Positions 51,553 through 59,944 of a stretch of 64,000 bases of DNA are shown one piece after another (position 1 is the first letter of the stretch; each line of letters begins with the position of its first letter). Source of the DNA: Sphingomonas sp. LT1P40. Lineage in GTDB: Bacteria; Pseudomonadota; Alphaproteobacteria; Sphingomonadales; Sphingomonadaceae. The stretch covers positions 744,001 through 808,000 of the forward strand of contig NZ_JAXOJT010000001.1 in assembly GCF_036663835.1 (NCBI RefSeq), written 5' to 3'. A program made the translations under genes and the position numbers. Below the pieces are notes generated by a model, which saw only the letters and a list, made by a program, of their open reading frames with translations, did not search any database and had not been told where the DNA came from.

Positions 51553-51926
51553 CGCGCTATTTCATCGATGCCAATTGCGTCATCCACGCGCTTTCCGGCG
51601 CTTACCCGAAACTCGTGGCCCGGCTTGCCGACTGTGCGCCGGGTGAAGTGGCGCTATCTACGATCACGTTCGCGGAGGTCATTCTGGGTACGGCACACGG
51701 CAAGCCACCACCGCCCGAGTTGATCGAGGCATTTGTAGAGGCAGTCCCGCTGGCACCATTCGACGAGGCGGCAGCGCGCGCTTACGCCAAATTGCCATTT
51801 AAGCGCGCACGGTTTGACCGGTTGCTGGCCGCCCATGCACTCAGCATCGATGCAACGATCGTCACCAACGATGAAGCCGATTTCGCGGACATCCCGGACC
51901 TGAAGATCGAGAACTGGAGCCAATGA
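51549..51926 (+). CDS. vapC: VapC-type PIN-domain ribonuclease toxin
   Basis: A 125-aa PIN-domain toxin starting with GTG. Acidic active-site residues are seen in [24 protein letters not shown] and [17 protein letters not shown], with [10 protein letters not shown] near the end. VapC toxins cleave tRNA or rRNA. Its stop overlaps the trmD start as ATGA, so this toxin gene is translationally coupled to an essential tRNA methyltransferase gene. Confidence 0.9.
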   Translation: MTRYFIDANCVIHALSGAYPKLVARLADCAPGEVALSTITFAEVILGTAHGKPPPPELIEAFVEAVPLAPFDEAAARAYAKLPFKRARFDRLLAAHALSIDATIVTNDEADFADIPDLKIENWSQ

Positions 51927-52651
51927 CCTTCGCCGCTACCGTCTTGACCCTTTACCCGGAGATGTTCCCCGGCCCGCTCGGCACGTCCATCGCCGGGCGC
52001 GGGCTTTCCGAGGGGAAATGGTCGTTCGACGCGGTGCAAATCCGCGACTTCGCCGCCGACAGGCATCGTACGGTCGACGACACCCCGGCAGGCGGCGGGG
52101 CAGGGATGGTGCTCAAACCCGACATCCTCGCAGCCGCCTGTGACAGCGTCGGCTATGACCGCCCAATGCTCGCCATGACGCCACGCGGCGCACCGCTCAC
52201 ACAAGCGCGCATCCGCGACCTCGCCACTGGCCCCGGCGTGTCGATCCTGTGCGGCCGGTTCGAGGGGTTCGACGAGCGCCTGTTCGACGCCCGCTCCATC
52301 GAACAGGTGTCGATCGGCGACTATATCCTGTCCGGCGGCGAGATGGGCGCACTGGTCCTGCTCGACGCTTGCATTCGGCTGCTTCCCGGCGTAATGGGCG
52401 CGCCTTCCAGCGGAGATGACGAGAGCTTCGAGACGGGGCTGCTCGAATACCCGCAATATACCCGACCCGTTGAGTGGGAAGGGCGAATGATCCCCGAAGT
52501 GTTGCGATCGGGGGATCATGCGCGGATCGCGGCGTGGCGAAAGTCGATGGCCGAGACCGATACACGGCTAAGGAGGCCGGATCTTTGGGAGCGCCACGAC
52601 GGTGCTCGGGTCCAGTCTCCCTCTGGTGCGCACATGAAGAAGGACGAATGA
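51923..52651 (+). CDS. trmD: tRNA (guanine37-N1)-methyltransferase TrmD
   Basis: A 242-aa SPOUT methyltransferase with a trefoil knot: [50 protein letters not shown] and [19 protein letters not shown]. It forms m1G37 to keep the reading frame. GGAG 5 nt before the ATG lies inside vapC. It overlaps the preceding stop by 4 nt and is followed at once by rplS. Confidence 0.95.
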   Translation: MTFAATVLTLYPEMFPGPLGTSIAGRGLSEGKWSFDAVQIRDFAADRHRTVDDTPAGGGAGMVLKPDILAAACDSVGYDRPMLAMTPRGAPLTQARIRDLATGPGVSILCGRFEGFDERLFDARSIEQVSIGDYILSGGEMGALVLLDACIRLLPGVMGAPSSGDDESFETGLLEYPQYTRPVEWEGRMIPEVLRSGDHARIAAWRKSMAETDTRLRRPDLWERHDGARVQSPSGAHMKKDE

Positions 52652-52652
52652 G

Positions 52653-53045
52653 ATGAATCTCATCCAGACGCTAGAAGCCGAGAACATTGCCAAGTTCGTT
52701 GAGAACAAGAAAATCCCGGAATTCCGCCCCGGCGACACGCTGAAGGTCGGCGTGAAGGTCGTCGAAGGCGAGCGCACCCGCGTTCAGAATTATGAAGGCG
52801 TGTGCATCGCCCGCTCGAACAAGGGCATGGGCAGCAACTTCACCGTTCGCAAAATTTCGTTCGGTGAGGGCGTCGAGCGCGTCTTCCCGCTCTATTCGCC
52901 GAACATCGACAGCATCGAAGTCGTCCGCCGCGGCGTCGTGCGTCGTGCGAAGCTCTATTATCTGCGTGGCCGCACCGGCAAGTCGGCCCGCATCGCCGAG
53001 CGCCGCGATCCGCGTCCGGCAAAGACGGTTGCCGCAGCCGAATAA
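52653..53045 (+). CDS. rplS: Ribosomal protein L19
   Basis: A 130-aa L19: [40 protein letters not shown] and [20 protein letters not shown]. It stabilises 50S-30S contacts. A strong terminator follows, marking the end of the trmD-rplS unit. Confidence 0.96.
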   Translation: MNLIQTLEAENIAKFVENKKIPEFRPGDTLKVGVKVVEGERTRVQNYEGVCIARSNKGMGSNFTVRKISFGEGVERVFPLYSPNIDSIEVVRRGVVRRAKLYYLRGRTGKSARIAERRDPRPAKTVAAAE

Positions 53046-53067
53046 GTCGGTCGTCAACACGAACAGC

Positions 53068-53106
53068 GCGGGGCGCGAAGGGAAACCTTCGCGCCCCGCT
53101 TCGTTT
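53068..53106 (+). terminator. Rho-independent terminator after rplS
   Basis: GCGGGGCGCGAAGG pairs perfectly with CCTTCGCGCCCCGC around a GAAA tetraloop, followed by TTCGTTT. Confidence 0.92.
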
Positions 53107-53159
53107 CGGAACCCGCGACACGTCCGAAACGTATTTCCCGGGAAACTCGGGAGAAACCC

Positions 53160-53702
53160 ATGCGAATGCTGCTGAAAACCCTGCCTGTCGCCGCGCTCTT
53201 GCCGCTGGTCGCCTGCAGTGTGGCGCCAGAAAGCAATCAGACGACGTCCGCAACCACGGCACCGGTCGAAACCAGTGCATCCGGTGTGACTCGCGCCGAA
53301 GTGGTGCCGTCGCCGACACCCACAGTCGCTGCGCAAACCGTCATCCAGACCCAGCCGGCGTCGAGTGGCACACAGGTCGCGCTCAACAAGGTCGCGGTTA
53401 CCGGCGACGTCCTGACCGTTCAGCTCACCTACACTGGCGGCACCGCGTCGCAGGTGATCGCGGCCGATGAAGTCAGCGTGATCGATGACGCCAATGCCCG
53501 CCAACTCGGCGTCCTAAAGGACAATGCCGGAAAATGGCTGGCCGCGCCGCTTACCAGCAGCGGCGACCAGTTGATCTTCTCGTCCGGTCGCGCGCCCGTG
53601 ATTGTATGGTTCAAATTTCCCGCGCCTGCCGGAGACAGCAAGACGGTGTCGATTAACATTCCCGGCACCGCACCCTTTGATGGCGTGCCGGTGACGCGGT
53701 GA
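53160..53702 (+). CDS. Putative lipoprotein
   Basis: A 180-aa protein with a lipobox (LPLVACSVAPES) after a short signal peptide, a Thr/Ser-rich linker and a beta-rich C-terminal domain (KVAVTGDVLTVQLTYTGG). It probably anchors to the outer membrane. The following OmpA-like lipoprotein gene overlaps its stop (GTGA), so the two may act together. No family recognised for the domain. Confidence 0.82.
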   Translation: MRMLLKTLPVAALLPLVACSVAPESNQTTSATTAPVETSASGVTRAEVVPSPTPTVAAQTVIQTQPASSGTQVALNKVAVTGDVLTVQLTYTGGTASQVIAADEVSVIDDANARQLGVLKDNAGKWLAAPLTSSGDQLIFSSGRAPVIVWFKFPAPAGDSKTVSINIPGTAPFDGVPVTR

Positions 53703-54262
53703 GGTTGGCGTTAATCGCGGTGATCGCCCTGGCTGGGTGTTCGGACAATGCGCCGATACCGGCTAATGTCACTGCGCCTAGCACGGCGGCCAGCCCTGCA
53801 GCGATCGCAACGCCCGCCGCCGGGGCCAACCTGACCGGTTCGACCAGCGCGCTCAACGGCAACATCAGCGGGCTGAGCGTGCATACTAGCGAGACGCGGA
53901 TCATGATCGATCTGCCGGCCGATACGCTGTTTGAATTCGATCGCGCGGACCTGACCGATGCGGCGTCGACCAATCTCGCCAAGGTCGCCGAGTTGATCCG
54001 CCAATCGCCGGCGGGGGCGGTCGAGGTTATCGGCTATACCGATGCCAAGGGCAACGACGCCTATAACCTGACTCTGTCGCAACAACGCGCGCAGTCGGTA
54101 GCGGACTGGATGAGCCAGCAGATCGGCGTGCGTCAACGCCAGTTCACGGTAACGGGGAAGGGTAAAGCCGACCCCGTCGCCGCGAACGAGGCGCCAGACG
54201 GCAAGGATAACCCGGCGGGGCGTGCGCAGAACCGGCGCGTGGTGGTGTCGATCCCGCGCTGA
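53699..54262 (+). CDS. OmpA-family lipoprotein
   Basis: A 187-aa protein with a lipobox (IALAGCSDNAP), an Ala/Pro-rich linker and a C-terminal OmpA-like peptidoglycan-binding domain (LPADTLFEFDRADLTDAAST, YNLTLSQQRAQSVADWM, GRAQNRRVVVSI). It starts with GTG overlapping the upstream lipoprotein stop. It should link the outer membrane to peptidoglycan. Confidence 0.92.
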   Translation: MRLALIAVIALAGCSDNAPIPANVTAPSTAASPAAIATPAAGANLTGSTSALNGNISGLSVHTSETRIMIDLPADTLFEFDRADLTDAASTNLAKVAELIRQSPAGAVEVIGYTDAKGNDAYNLTLSQQRAQSVADWMSQQIGVRQRQFTVTGKGKADPVAANEAPDGKDNPAGRAQNRRVVVSIPR

Positions 54263-54313
54263 TTTGCCGCTCACGGGTTGAACCGGGGCCGGATCGTCAT
54301 AGATTGAAGGGGC

Positions 54314-54712
54314 ATGACATTGACCACCCTCTCGCAACGACAGACCGCACGGCTTCGGCTGCCGGTGTTCGTCGTCGCGCTTTGGCTGGCATTGGCGACG
54401 GCGCTGCTGTCGTCGCTGATCCCGGGCGGGTTGCCGCGCACGACCGCGCTGGGCTCCGCGTTCCATCCTTCCACTACCGCCGTCGCGCTCCAGCCCACCC
54501 GCGCGCAGCCGCGCGTGACGGACGAGACTATGCGCCGAGACGATGGCCCCGCAAGCGGGCAGGGGGGCGGTATTGCGGTAACGCGCACGCCGCCGTCCGT
54601 TACGGTTCCCACGATTCCACAGACCGACAACGCGCTTCTCGCACCCGCCGCACCGATTCTGACGTTCCACGCGGTTGTCGATGGCAGCCCGCGCGCACCC
54701 CCGCTGAACTGA
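54314..54712 (+). CDS. Hypothetical membrane-anchored protein
   Basis: A 132-aa protein with one N-terminal helix (LPVFVVALWLALATALLSSL) and a Pro/Thr/Ala-rich outer tail. GAAGGGGC lies just before the ATG, which I take as support against the overlapping frames. No family recognised; the low-complexity tail could be a linker or cell-wall spacer. Confidence 0.6.
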   Translation: MTLTTLSQRQTARLRLPVFVVALWLALATALLSSLIPGGLPRTTALGSAFHPSTTAVALQPTRAQPRVTDETMRRDDGPASGQGGGIAVTRTPPSVTVPTIPQTDNALLAPAAPILTFHAVVDGSPRAPPLN

Positions 54713-54757
54713 CCTTCCCCTAAACGCGCCGTCCGGTGCCTGAATTGGGAGAATGTC

Positions 54758-54871
54758 ATGGAGACACCACGCAAGAGGCGACCACCCTGGTGGTTCGCGC
54801 CCGCCATTTGGGGCGGGATCGGCGGAAGCGCCGCGCTCGCTGCGGCGGTGATCGGCGCAACGACAGAATGA
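54758..54871 (+). CDS. 37-aa membrane peptide
   Basis: A short ORF, METPRKRRPPWWFAPAIWGG then a hydrophobic GGSAALAAAVIGATTE stretch, with GGGAG 7 nt before the ATG. A basic, Trp-rich start followed by one helix suggests a small inner-membrane peptide. It lies before the hairpin that precedes the antiporter gene. Function unknown. Confidence 0.55.
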   Translation: METPRKRRPPWWFAPAIWGGIGGSAALAAAVIGATTE

Positions 54872-54876
54872 TGCTA

Positions 54877-54900
54877 CGTCCGGACCGCAAGGTCCGGACG
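54877..54900 (+). promoter_or_regulatory. Perfect hairpin ahead of the antiporter gene
   Basis: CGTCCGGACC and GGTCCGGACG form a perfect 10-bp stem with a GCAA tetraloop, 16 nt before the antiporter ATG and without a T-run. It could affect mRNA stability or translation. Confidence 0.7.
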
Positions 54901-54916
54901 ATACAGGGACAAATGC

Positions 54917-56554
54917 ATGCACCACACGCCGCTCATCGCCACGATCGTCGCTGGCCTCGTCATGGCCTTCATCATGGGTGCCATCGCGCACAAGCTGAAA
55001 GTGTCGCCGATCGCGGGCTATTTGCTCGCCGGGATCATGGTGGGACCGTTTACCCCCGGCTTCGTCGCGGACGGCAACCTTGCCGCTGAACTGGCCGAGA
55101 TTGGCGTCATCCTGCTGATGTTCGGTGTCGGCCTGCACTTTTCGCTGCGCGACCTGCTCGCGGTGCGCAAGGTCGCGGTGCCGGGGGCGATCGTCCAGAT
55201 CGCCTCCGCCGTGCTGATGGGCATGGGGCTTGCCTGGGTGCTGGGCTGGGATCCACTCGCGGGATTCGTATTCGGCCTTGCGCTGTCGGTTGCCAGCACC
55301 GTGGTGCTGCTGCGCGGCCTTCAGGGATTCGGCATCGTCGATACTGAACGCGGACGGATCGCGGTCGGCTGGCTGATCGTCGAGGATCTGGTGATGGTCC
55401 TCGCGCTCGTCCTGCTGCCAGCACTCGCCGAAGTGATGAAGAGTGACGGCCCGATGACCTGGTCTGCATTGCTGGTGCCGCTGGCGCAGACGGCGTTCAA
55501 GATTACCGGCTTTCTCGTCGTCATGCTGCTGGTCGCGCGTCGGTTGATCCCGCTGGCGCTGCACTGGGTCGTGCATACCGGCTCACGCGAGCTGTTTCGC
55601 CTTGCCGTGCTCGCCATCGCGCTCGGCGTTGCGTTCGGTGCCGCCGTCGTGTTCGATGTGTCGTTCGCTCTGGGTGCGTTCTTCGCCGGCATGATTTTGG
55701 GCGAAACCCCGCTCAGCCGTCAGGCGACCGAGGAAACGCTGCCACTGCGCGACGCGTTTGCCGTGCTGTTCTTCGTTTCGGTGGGTATGTTGTTCAATCC
55801 GGCGGTGCTGATCGAACAGCCACTGCCGCTGATCGTCACCGTCCTCATCATCGTGTTCGGCAAATCGGTCGCGGCCTATTTCATCGTCCGCGCGCTCAAA
55901 TACACGCATCGCATCGCGATCACCGCCGCTGCCAGTCTGGCGCAGATCGGTGAGTTTTCGTTCATTCTCGTCGGCCTCGGGGTCGGGCTCCAGATCCTGC
56001 CGCCGGAGGGACGCGATCTGATCCTGGCCGGTGCGCTGATCTCGATTTTGGTGAATCCCTTCATCTTCACCTGGCTGGTGCCAAAGCGGCAGGAAAAGAC
56101 CGACCCGATCGAACCGCCGGTCGATACCGGGGACTTTCAGGATCATGTGATTCTGGTCGGCTACGGCCGCGTCGGCAAGTTGATCGCGCGCGACCTGCTG
56201 GCGCGCAAACGCCGCTTCATCCTGATCGAGGATCAGGCCGATATCGCCAAGGAAGCGAAAGAGGCCGGGCTGGACGTGGTGCGCGGCAATGCGGTCGATC
56301 CGGAAGCGTTAAAAGCCGCCCGTATCGATCGGGCCAGCCGGTTGCTGATCGCGATTCCCGAAGGGTTCGAGGGCGGTGCGGTGGTCGAGGCGGCGAAAGC
56401 GCAAAACTCCGCCATCGCCATCGTCGCCCGCGCGCATTCGGATGCCGAGGTCGCGCATCTCGAGGCCAAGGGGGCGGGTGACGTGGTGATGGGCGAACGC
56501 GAGATCGCGAGCCGAATGCTCAGCCTGTGCGCGGTGCCGCTGGCGCGTGCTTGA
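54917..56554 (+). CDS. YbaL/Kef-type CPA2 cation:proton antiporter
   Basis: A 545-aa protein with about twelve helices of the CPA2 exchanger fold (SPIAGYLLAGIMVGPFTPGF, FGVGLHFSLRDLLAVRK, LALSVASTVVLLRGLQ) and a C-terminal TrkA-N/RCK nucleotide-binding domain (HVILVGYGRVGKLIARDLLA). It probably exports K+ or Na+ in exchange for H+ and is controlled by a nucleotide ligand. The closest named family is YbaL. Confidence 0.92.
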   Translation: MHHTPLIATIVAGLVMAFIMGAIAHKLKVSPIAGYLLAGIMVGPFTPGFVADGNLAAELAEIGVILLMFGVGLHFSLRDLLAVRKVAVPGAIVQIASAVLMGMGLAWVLGWDPLAGFVFGLALSVASTVVLLRGLQGFGIVDTERGRIAVGWLIVEDLVMVLALVLLPALAEVMKSDGPMTWSALLVPLAQTAFKITGFLVVMLLVARRLIPLALHWVVHTGSRELFRLAVLAIALGVAFGAAVVFDVSFALGAFFAGMILGETPLSRQATEETLPLRDAFAVLFFVSVGMLFNPAVLIEQPLPLIVTVLIIVFGKSVAAYFIVRALKYTHRIAITAAASLAQIGEFSFILVGLGVGLQILPPEGRDLILAGALISILVNPFIFTWLVPKRQEKTDPIEPPVDTGDFQDHVILVGYGRVGKLIARDLLARKRRFILIEDQADIAKEAKEAGLDVVRGNAVDPEALKAARIDRASRLLIAIPEGFEGGAVVEAAKAQNSAIAIVARAHSDAEVAHLEAKGAGDVVMGEREIASRMLSLCAVPLARA

Positions 56555-56571
56555 CCCGCCTTCTTCTTAAG

Positions 56572-56687
56572 CCCCTCCCGCCTTCGCAGGAGGGGTTGGG
56601 GAGGCCTTCTACTTCTCTTCGCGGCTCCCGAAGATCAGCAGAAGAAGACCCTCACCCAACCCTCTCCCGTGAAGAACGGGAGAGGGC
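56572..56687. repeat. Intergenic hairpin pair between antiporter and VOC genes
   Basis: CCCCTCC/GGAGGGG (56572-56578, 56589-56595) and CCCTCTCCCG/CGGGAGAGGG (56661-56670, 56678-56687) form two stems between convergent genes. The text CCTCACCCAACCCTCTCCC is a common dispersed motif in alphaproteobacterial intergenic DNA; it may also terminate both genes. Confidence 0.6.
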
Positions 56688-56698
56688 CAAGACCGCGA

Positions 56699-57073
56699 TC
56701 ACCCGTAACTTACGATCTCATACTCGATCCCATCGAAATCGAGGAAATAGAAACGGCGGCCGGGTTCGTAGTCGCCATGGCTGAACGGCGTCAGCCCCGC
56801 CGCGTAAACCTTTGCCTCCACCCCATCCAGATCGTCCACGACGATGCCGACATGATTGAGCGGCTCGCCCTTGGGATAACGCTGCGGGGCGTCTCCCCGC
56901 GGCGCGTAGAGTGCGAGATAGGAATTTGCCTCGCCGACGTGGATGGCGCTGCCGCCGTCGCGCGCCGCCCCCTGCCAGCGGATGTGCCAGCCGAACAGAT
57001 GCTGCATCAGTTTCGCGGTGCGCGCTGGGCTGGTGACGGTGAGGTTGACGTGTTCGATTGCGGTAACGGGCAT
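56699..57073 (-). CDS. VOC-family (glyoxalase-like) protein
   Basis: A 124-aa single VOC-fold protein: AIEHVNLTVTSPARTAKLMQ at the start (metal ligand His), LNHVGIVVDDLDGVEAKVYA in the middle and GRRFYFLDFDGIEYEIV at the end (metal ligand Glu). Function within the superfamily is open (glyoxalase, dioxygenase or resistance protein). It is divergent from soxR and the SoxR box lies in its promoter, so it is likely induced by redox-active compounds. Confidence 0.88.
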   Translation of the reverse strand: MPVTAIEHVNLTVTSPARTAKLMQHLFGWHIRWQGAARDGGSAIHVGEANSYLALYAPRGDAPQRYPKGEPLNHVGIVVDDLDGVEAKVYAAGLTPFSHGDYEPGRRFYFLDFDGIEYEIVSYG

Positions 57074-57119
57074 GACATTTCCTTTCGGTTTGCGTGTGCG
57101 TGCCCAACTCCGCTACAAC

Positions 57120-57135
57120 CTCAACATAAGTTGAG
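57120..57135. promoter_or_regulatory. SoxR box
   Basis: CTCAACATAAGTTGAG is a clean palindrome of the SoxR type (compare CCTCAAGTTAACTTGAGG). It lies 46 bp before the VOC gene start and 18 bp before soxR, in the spacer of a promoter that reads toward the VOC gene. Confidence 0.8.
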
Positions 57136-57153
57136 ATCAAGCGGAAAATTGCG

Positions 57154-57624
57154 ATGCGCGGGAATGAGCTTCTGACGATCGGCGAACTGGCGGCGCGCAC
57201 CGGCCTGTCGGTTTCGGCAATCCGCTTTTACGAGAGCCGCGGGCTGGTCGAGCCGATCCGGACCAGCGGTAATCAGCGCCGCTTCCTGCGTTCGGATATC
57301 CGTCGCCTGTCGTTCGCGCTGATCGCGCAACGCATGGGGCTGACGGTGCAGGAGATTGCTGCACAACTGGCGCAATTGCCGCTCGGCCGCACCCCGACGT
57401 TGCAGGACTGGGAACGGATCAGCCGCCATTTCCGCGCAGAGATCGACCGCCGCATCGCCATTCTGGAGCGCACCCGCGACAAGCTCGATGGCTGCATCGG
57501 TTGCGGTTGCCTGTCGCTGAAGAAGTGCGGGCTGTACAACCCCGGCGATCAGGCGGGGACAGAAGGGAAGGGGCCACGCTTCGTTCTCGGCGGCATTGAC
57601 CGCAGCGCTGTCGAAGGTCGATAG
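57154..57624 (+). CDS. soxR: SoxR redox-sensing transcriptional activator
   Basis: A 156-aa MerR-family regulator with an N-terminal helix-turn-helix (TIGELAARTGLSVSAIRFYE), a dimer helix and the [2Fe-2S] cluster motif CIGCGCLSLKKC (C114, C117, C119, C125), which defines SoxR. Oxidation of the cluster by redox-cycling agents activates target promoters. No soxS is present; the likely target is the divergent VOC gene. Confidence 0.95.
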   Translation: MRGNELLTIGELAARTGLSVSAIRFYESRGLVEPIRTSGNQRRFLRSDIRRLSFALIAQRMGLTVQEIAAQLAQLPLGRTPTLQDWERISRHFRAEIDRRIAILERTRDKLDGCIGCGCLSLKKCGLYNPGDQAGTEGKGPRFVLGGIDRSAVEGR

Positions 57625-57654
57625 CGAATACCTTGTTGTTTATGAGTAAGCAGA

Positions 57655-59883
57655 ATGTTGAAACAGGTTCTTGGAGCGGTCGCGTTGGTGGTGGGTATCG
57701 GTACGATGAGCGCTGAAGCACGCGACCCGACGCCCGGCGACCTGACACTCGAACGCGTTTTCGCGAGCCCCGACCTGGCCGGCACCACGCCGCGAATGCT
57801 GAAGCTGTCACCCGACGGCAAATACGTCACCGTGCTGCGTAACCGCGACGATGAGCGCGAGCGGTTCGACCTGTGGACGATGGACACCGCCAGCGGCGCG
57901 TGGCGCATGCTGGTCGACAGCAAGAAGATCGGGACCGGCGCTGAGATTTCCGAGGCGGAAAAGATGCAGCGCGAACGCGCGCGTATCGGCGATACGCGCG
58001 GCATCGTCGCCTATGACTGGGCACCCGATGGCCGGTCGATCCTCGTGCCCCTAGACGGCGACCTCTATCTCGCCACGCTGGCGGGCGATGTCCGACGCCT
58101 GACCGCGACCGAGGGCAGTGAGCTCAATCCCGTCATCAGCCCCAAAGGCGGCTATGCCAGCTTTGTCCGCGACCAGAATCTCGTCGTTCTCGACCTCTCG
58201 GCGGGCAAGGAGATAAAGGTTACGAGCGAAGGGACCGGCACCGTCCATTTCGGCGAGGCGGAATTCGTCGCGCAGGAGGAAATGGCTCGTCGCACCGGTT
58301 ACTGGTGGTCGCCCGACGACAAGCGCATCGCCGTCCAGCGCTTCGACGAAGCGCCGGTCGGTGTCGTCAGCCGCACCGCAATCGGCGCGGAAACCACGCG
58401 CGTCTATGACCAGCGCTATCCCGAGGCGGGCACCGCCAATGTGCTGGTCGATCTCTACGTCATGAAGCCCGACGGCACGGGTCGCGTGAAAGTCGATCTC
58501 GGCAGCGAGACCGATATTTACCTCGCCCGCGTCGACTGGACGCCGGACGGCAAGACCCTGCTCGTCCAGCGCCAGAACCGCGCGCAGACGGTGCTCGACA
58601 TGCTCGCGGTCGATCCCACAACGGGTAAATCGCGCATCCTGTTCAGCGAGAAATCCGGCGCGAAGAGCTGGATCAACCTGTCCGACGCCTATCGTGCGCT
58701 GGGCGACGGCAGCCTGATCTGGTGGTCCGAGCGCGACGGCCACGGTCATCTGTACCGCTTCAAAGGCGGCAAGTGGACGCCACTGACCAAAGGCGACTGG
58801 GAAGTCGCCGATCTGGTCGGCGTCGATGAAGCCACGGGCCGCATCACCTTTACCGGCAACAAGGATGGCGTGCTCGAACGCCACCTCTACGTCGTCGATC
58901 TGGCCAAACCGGGTGCTGTCACCCGCATCAGCGAGGCGGGATATTGGAACACCGCCAATGCAAACCGCGATGCCAGTCGCATCATCGTCACGCGTTCCAA
59001 GGGCGATCAGCCGCCGCAGGTGCTGCTCACCGATGGCGCGGGCAAGCGGCTTGCCTGGGTCAATGAGAACCGGGTCGCGGGCGACCACCCCTATGCCCCG
59101 TTCCTCGCCAGCCACCGCCGCAAGCAGTTTGGGACGATCAAGGCGGCGGACGGCACGACGCTGCACTGGGAAATGATTACCCCGCCGCTGGAGCCGGGGC
59201 GCAAATACCCGGTTTTCTTCCACCATTATGGCGGCCCGCACTCGCAACAAGTGAGCCGGGCTTGGGGTGGCGCAACCCAGCAGGCGATCGTCGATCGCGG
59301 CTATATCTGGTTCGCGCTCGATAATCGCGGCGCCGCCAATCGCGGCAAGGCGTTCGAGGATCATTTGTTTCAGGCGATGGGCGGGGTCGAGGTGACGGAC
59401 CAGCTTGCCGGGGCCGCATACCTCAAGACCCTCGATTTCGTCGATCCGGGCAAGGTGACGACCTATGGCTGGTCCTATGGCGGCTATATGACACTGAAGA
59501 TGCTGCAGGCCGCACCGGGCGTGTTTGCGGCTGGCGTGGCAGGCGCGCCGGTCAGCAAATGGGAGCTGTACGACACCCATTACACCGAGCGTTACATGGG
59601 CGATCCGCGCCAAGTTCAGGCCGCTTATGACAAGGCCAACACTGTCGCCGACGCGACGAAGATCGCCGATCCGCTGCTTCTGATCCACGGCATGGCCGAC
59701 GACAATGTCGTGCTGGAGCATTCGACCGTGATGATGGCGCGGATGCAGGCGGGGGCAGTGCCGTTCGAGACGATGCTGTATCCGGGCCAGACCCACCGCG
59801 TCGCAGGGCCGGGGATCAGCGTGCATCTGTGGACGACGATCCTCGACTTCCTCGACCGGAATACCAAGACGCCCGCGAAATGA
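57655..59883 (+). CDS. Dipeptidyl-peptidase IV-like S9 peptidase
   Basis: A 742-aa exported serine peptidase. Signal peptide MLKQVLGAVALVVGIGTMSA, beta-propeller DPPIV N-terminal domain (residues to about 480, with FVAQEEMARRTGYWWSPDD), then an alpha/beta-hydrolase: nucleophile in YGWSYGGYMTLK, Asp in IHGMADDNVVLEHS, His in YPGQTHRVAG. It should release X-Pro dipeptides in the periplasm. Length matches bacterial DPP4. Confidence 0.92.
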   Translation: MLKQVLGAVALVVGIGTMSAEARDPTPGDLTLERVFASPDLAGTTPRMLKLSPDGKYVTVLRNRDDERERFDLWTMDTASGAWRMLVDSKKIGTGAEISEAEKMQRERARIGDTRGIVAYDWAPDGRSILVPLDGDLYLATLAGDVRRLTATEGSELNPVISPKGGYASFVRDQNLVVLDLSAGKEIKVTSEGTGTVHFGEAEFVAQEEMARRTGYWWSPDDKRIAVQRFDEAPVGVVSRTAIGAETTRVYDQRYPEAGTANVLVDLYVMKPDGTGRVKVDLGSETDIYLARVDWTPDGKTLLVQRQNRAQTVLDMLAVDPTTGKSRILFSEKSGAKSWINLSDAYRALGDGSLIWWSERDGHGHLYRFKGGKWTPLTKGDWEVADLVGVDEATGRITFTGNKDGVLERHLYVVDLAKPGAVTRISEAGYWNTANANRDASRIIVTRSKGDQPPQVLLTDGAGKRLAWVNENRVAGDHPYAPFLASHRRKQFGTIKAADGTTLHWEMITPPLEPGRKYPVFFHHYGGPHSQQVSRAWGGATQQAIVDRGYIWFALDNRGAANRGKAFEDHLFQAMGGVEVTDQLAGAAYLKTLDFVDPGKVTTYGWSYGGYMTLKMLQAAPGVFAAGVAGAPVSKWELYDTHYTERYMGDPRQVQAAYDKANTVADATKIADPLLLIHGMADDNVVLEHSTVMMARMQAGAVPFETMLYPGQTHRVAGPGISVHLWTTILDFLDRNTKTPAK

Positions 59884-59944
59884 ATTGACGCCCTTGTAAC
59901 CCGCTCGCACCCTGCGCCCCTTACACGGGGTGCGGGGGCGATTC

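Noticed and set aside
53711..55576. 621-codon minus-strand frame opposite the OmpA-like and antiporter genes
   Set aside because: It spans several real genes and lacks any motif; the plus strand genes have lipobox, OmpA and RCK signatures.
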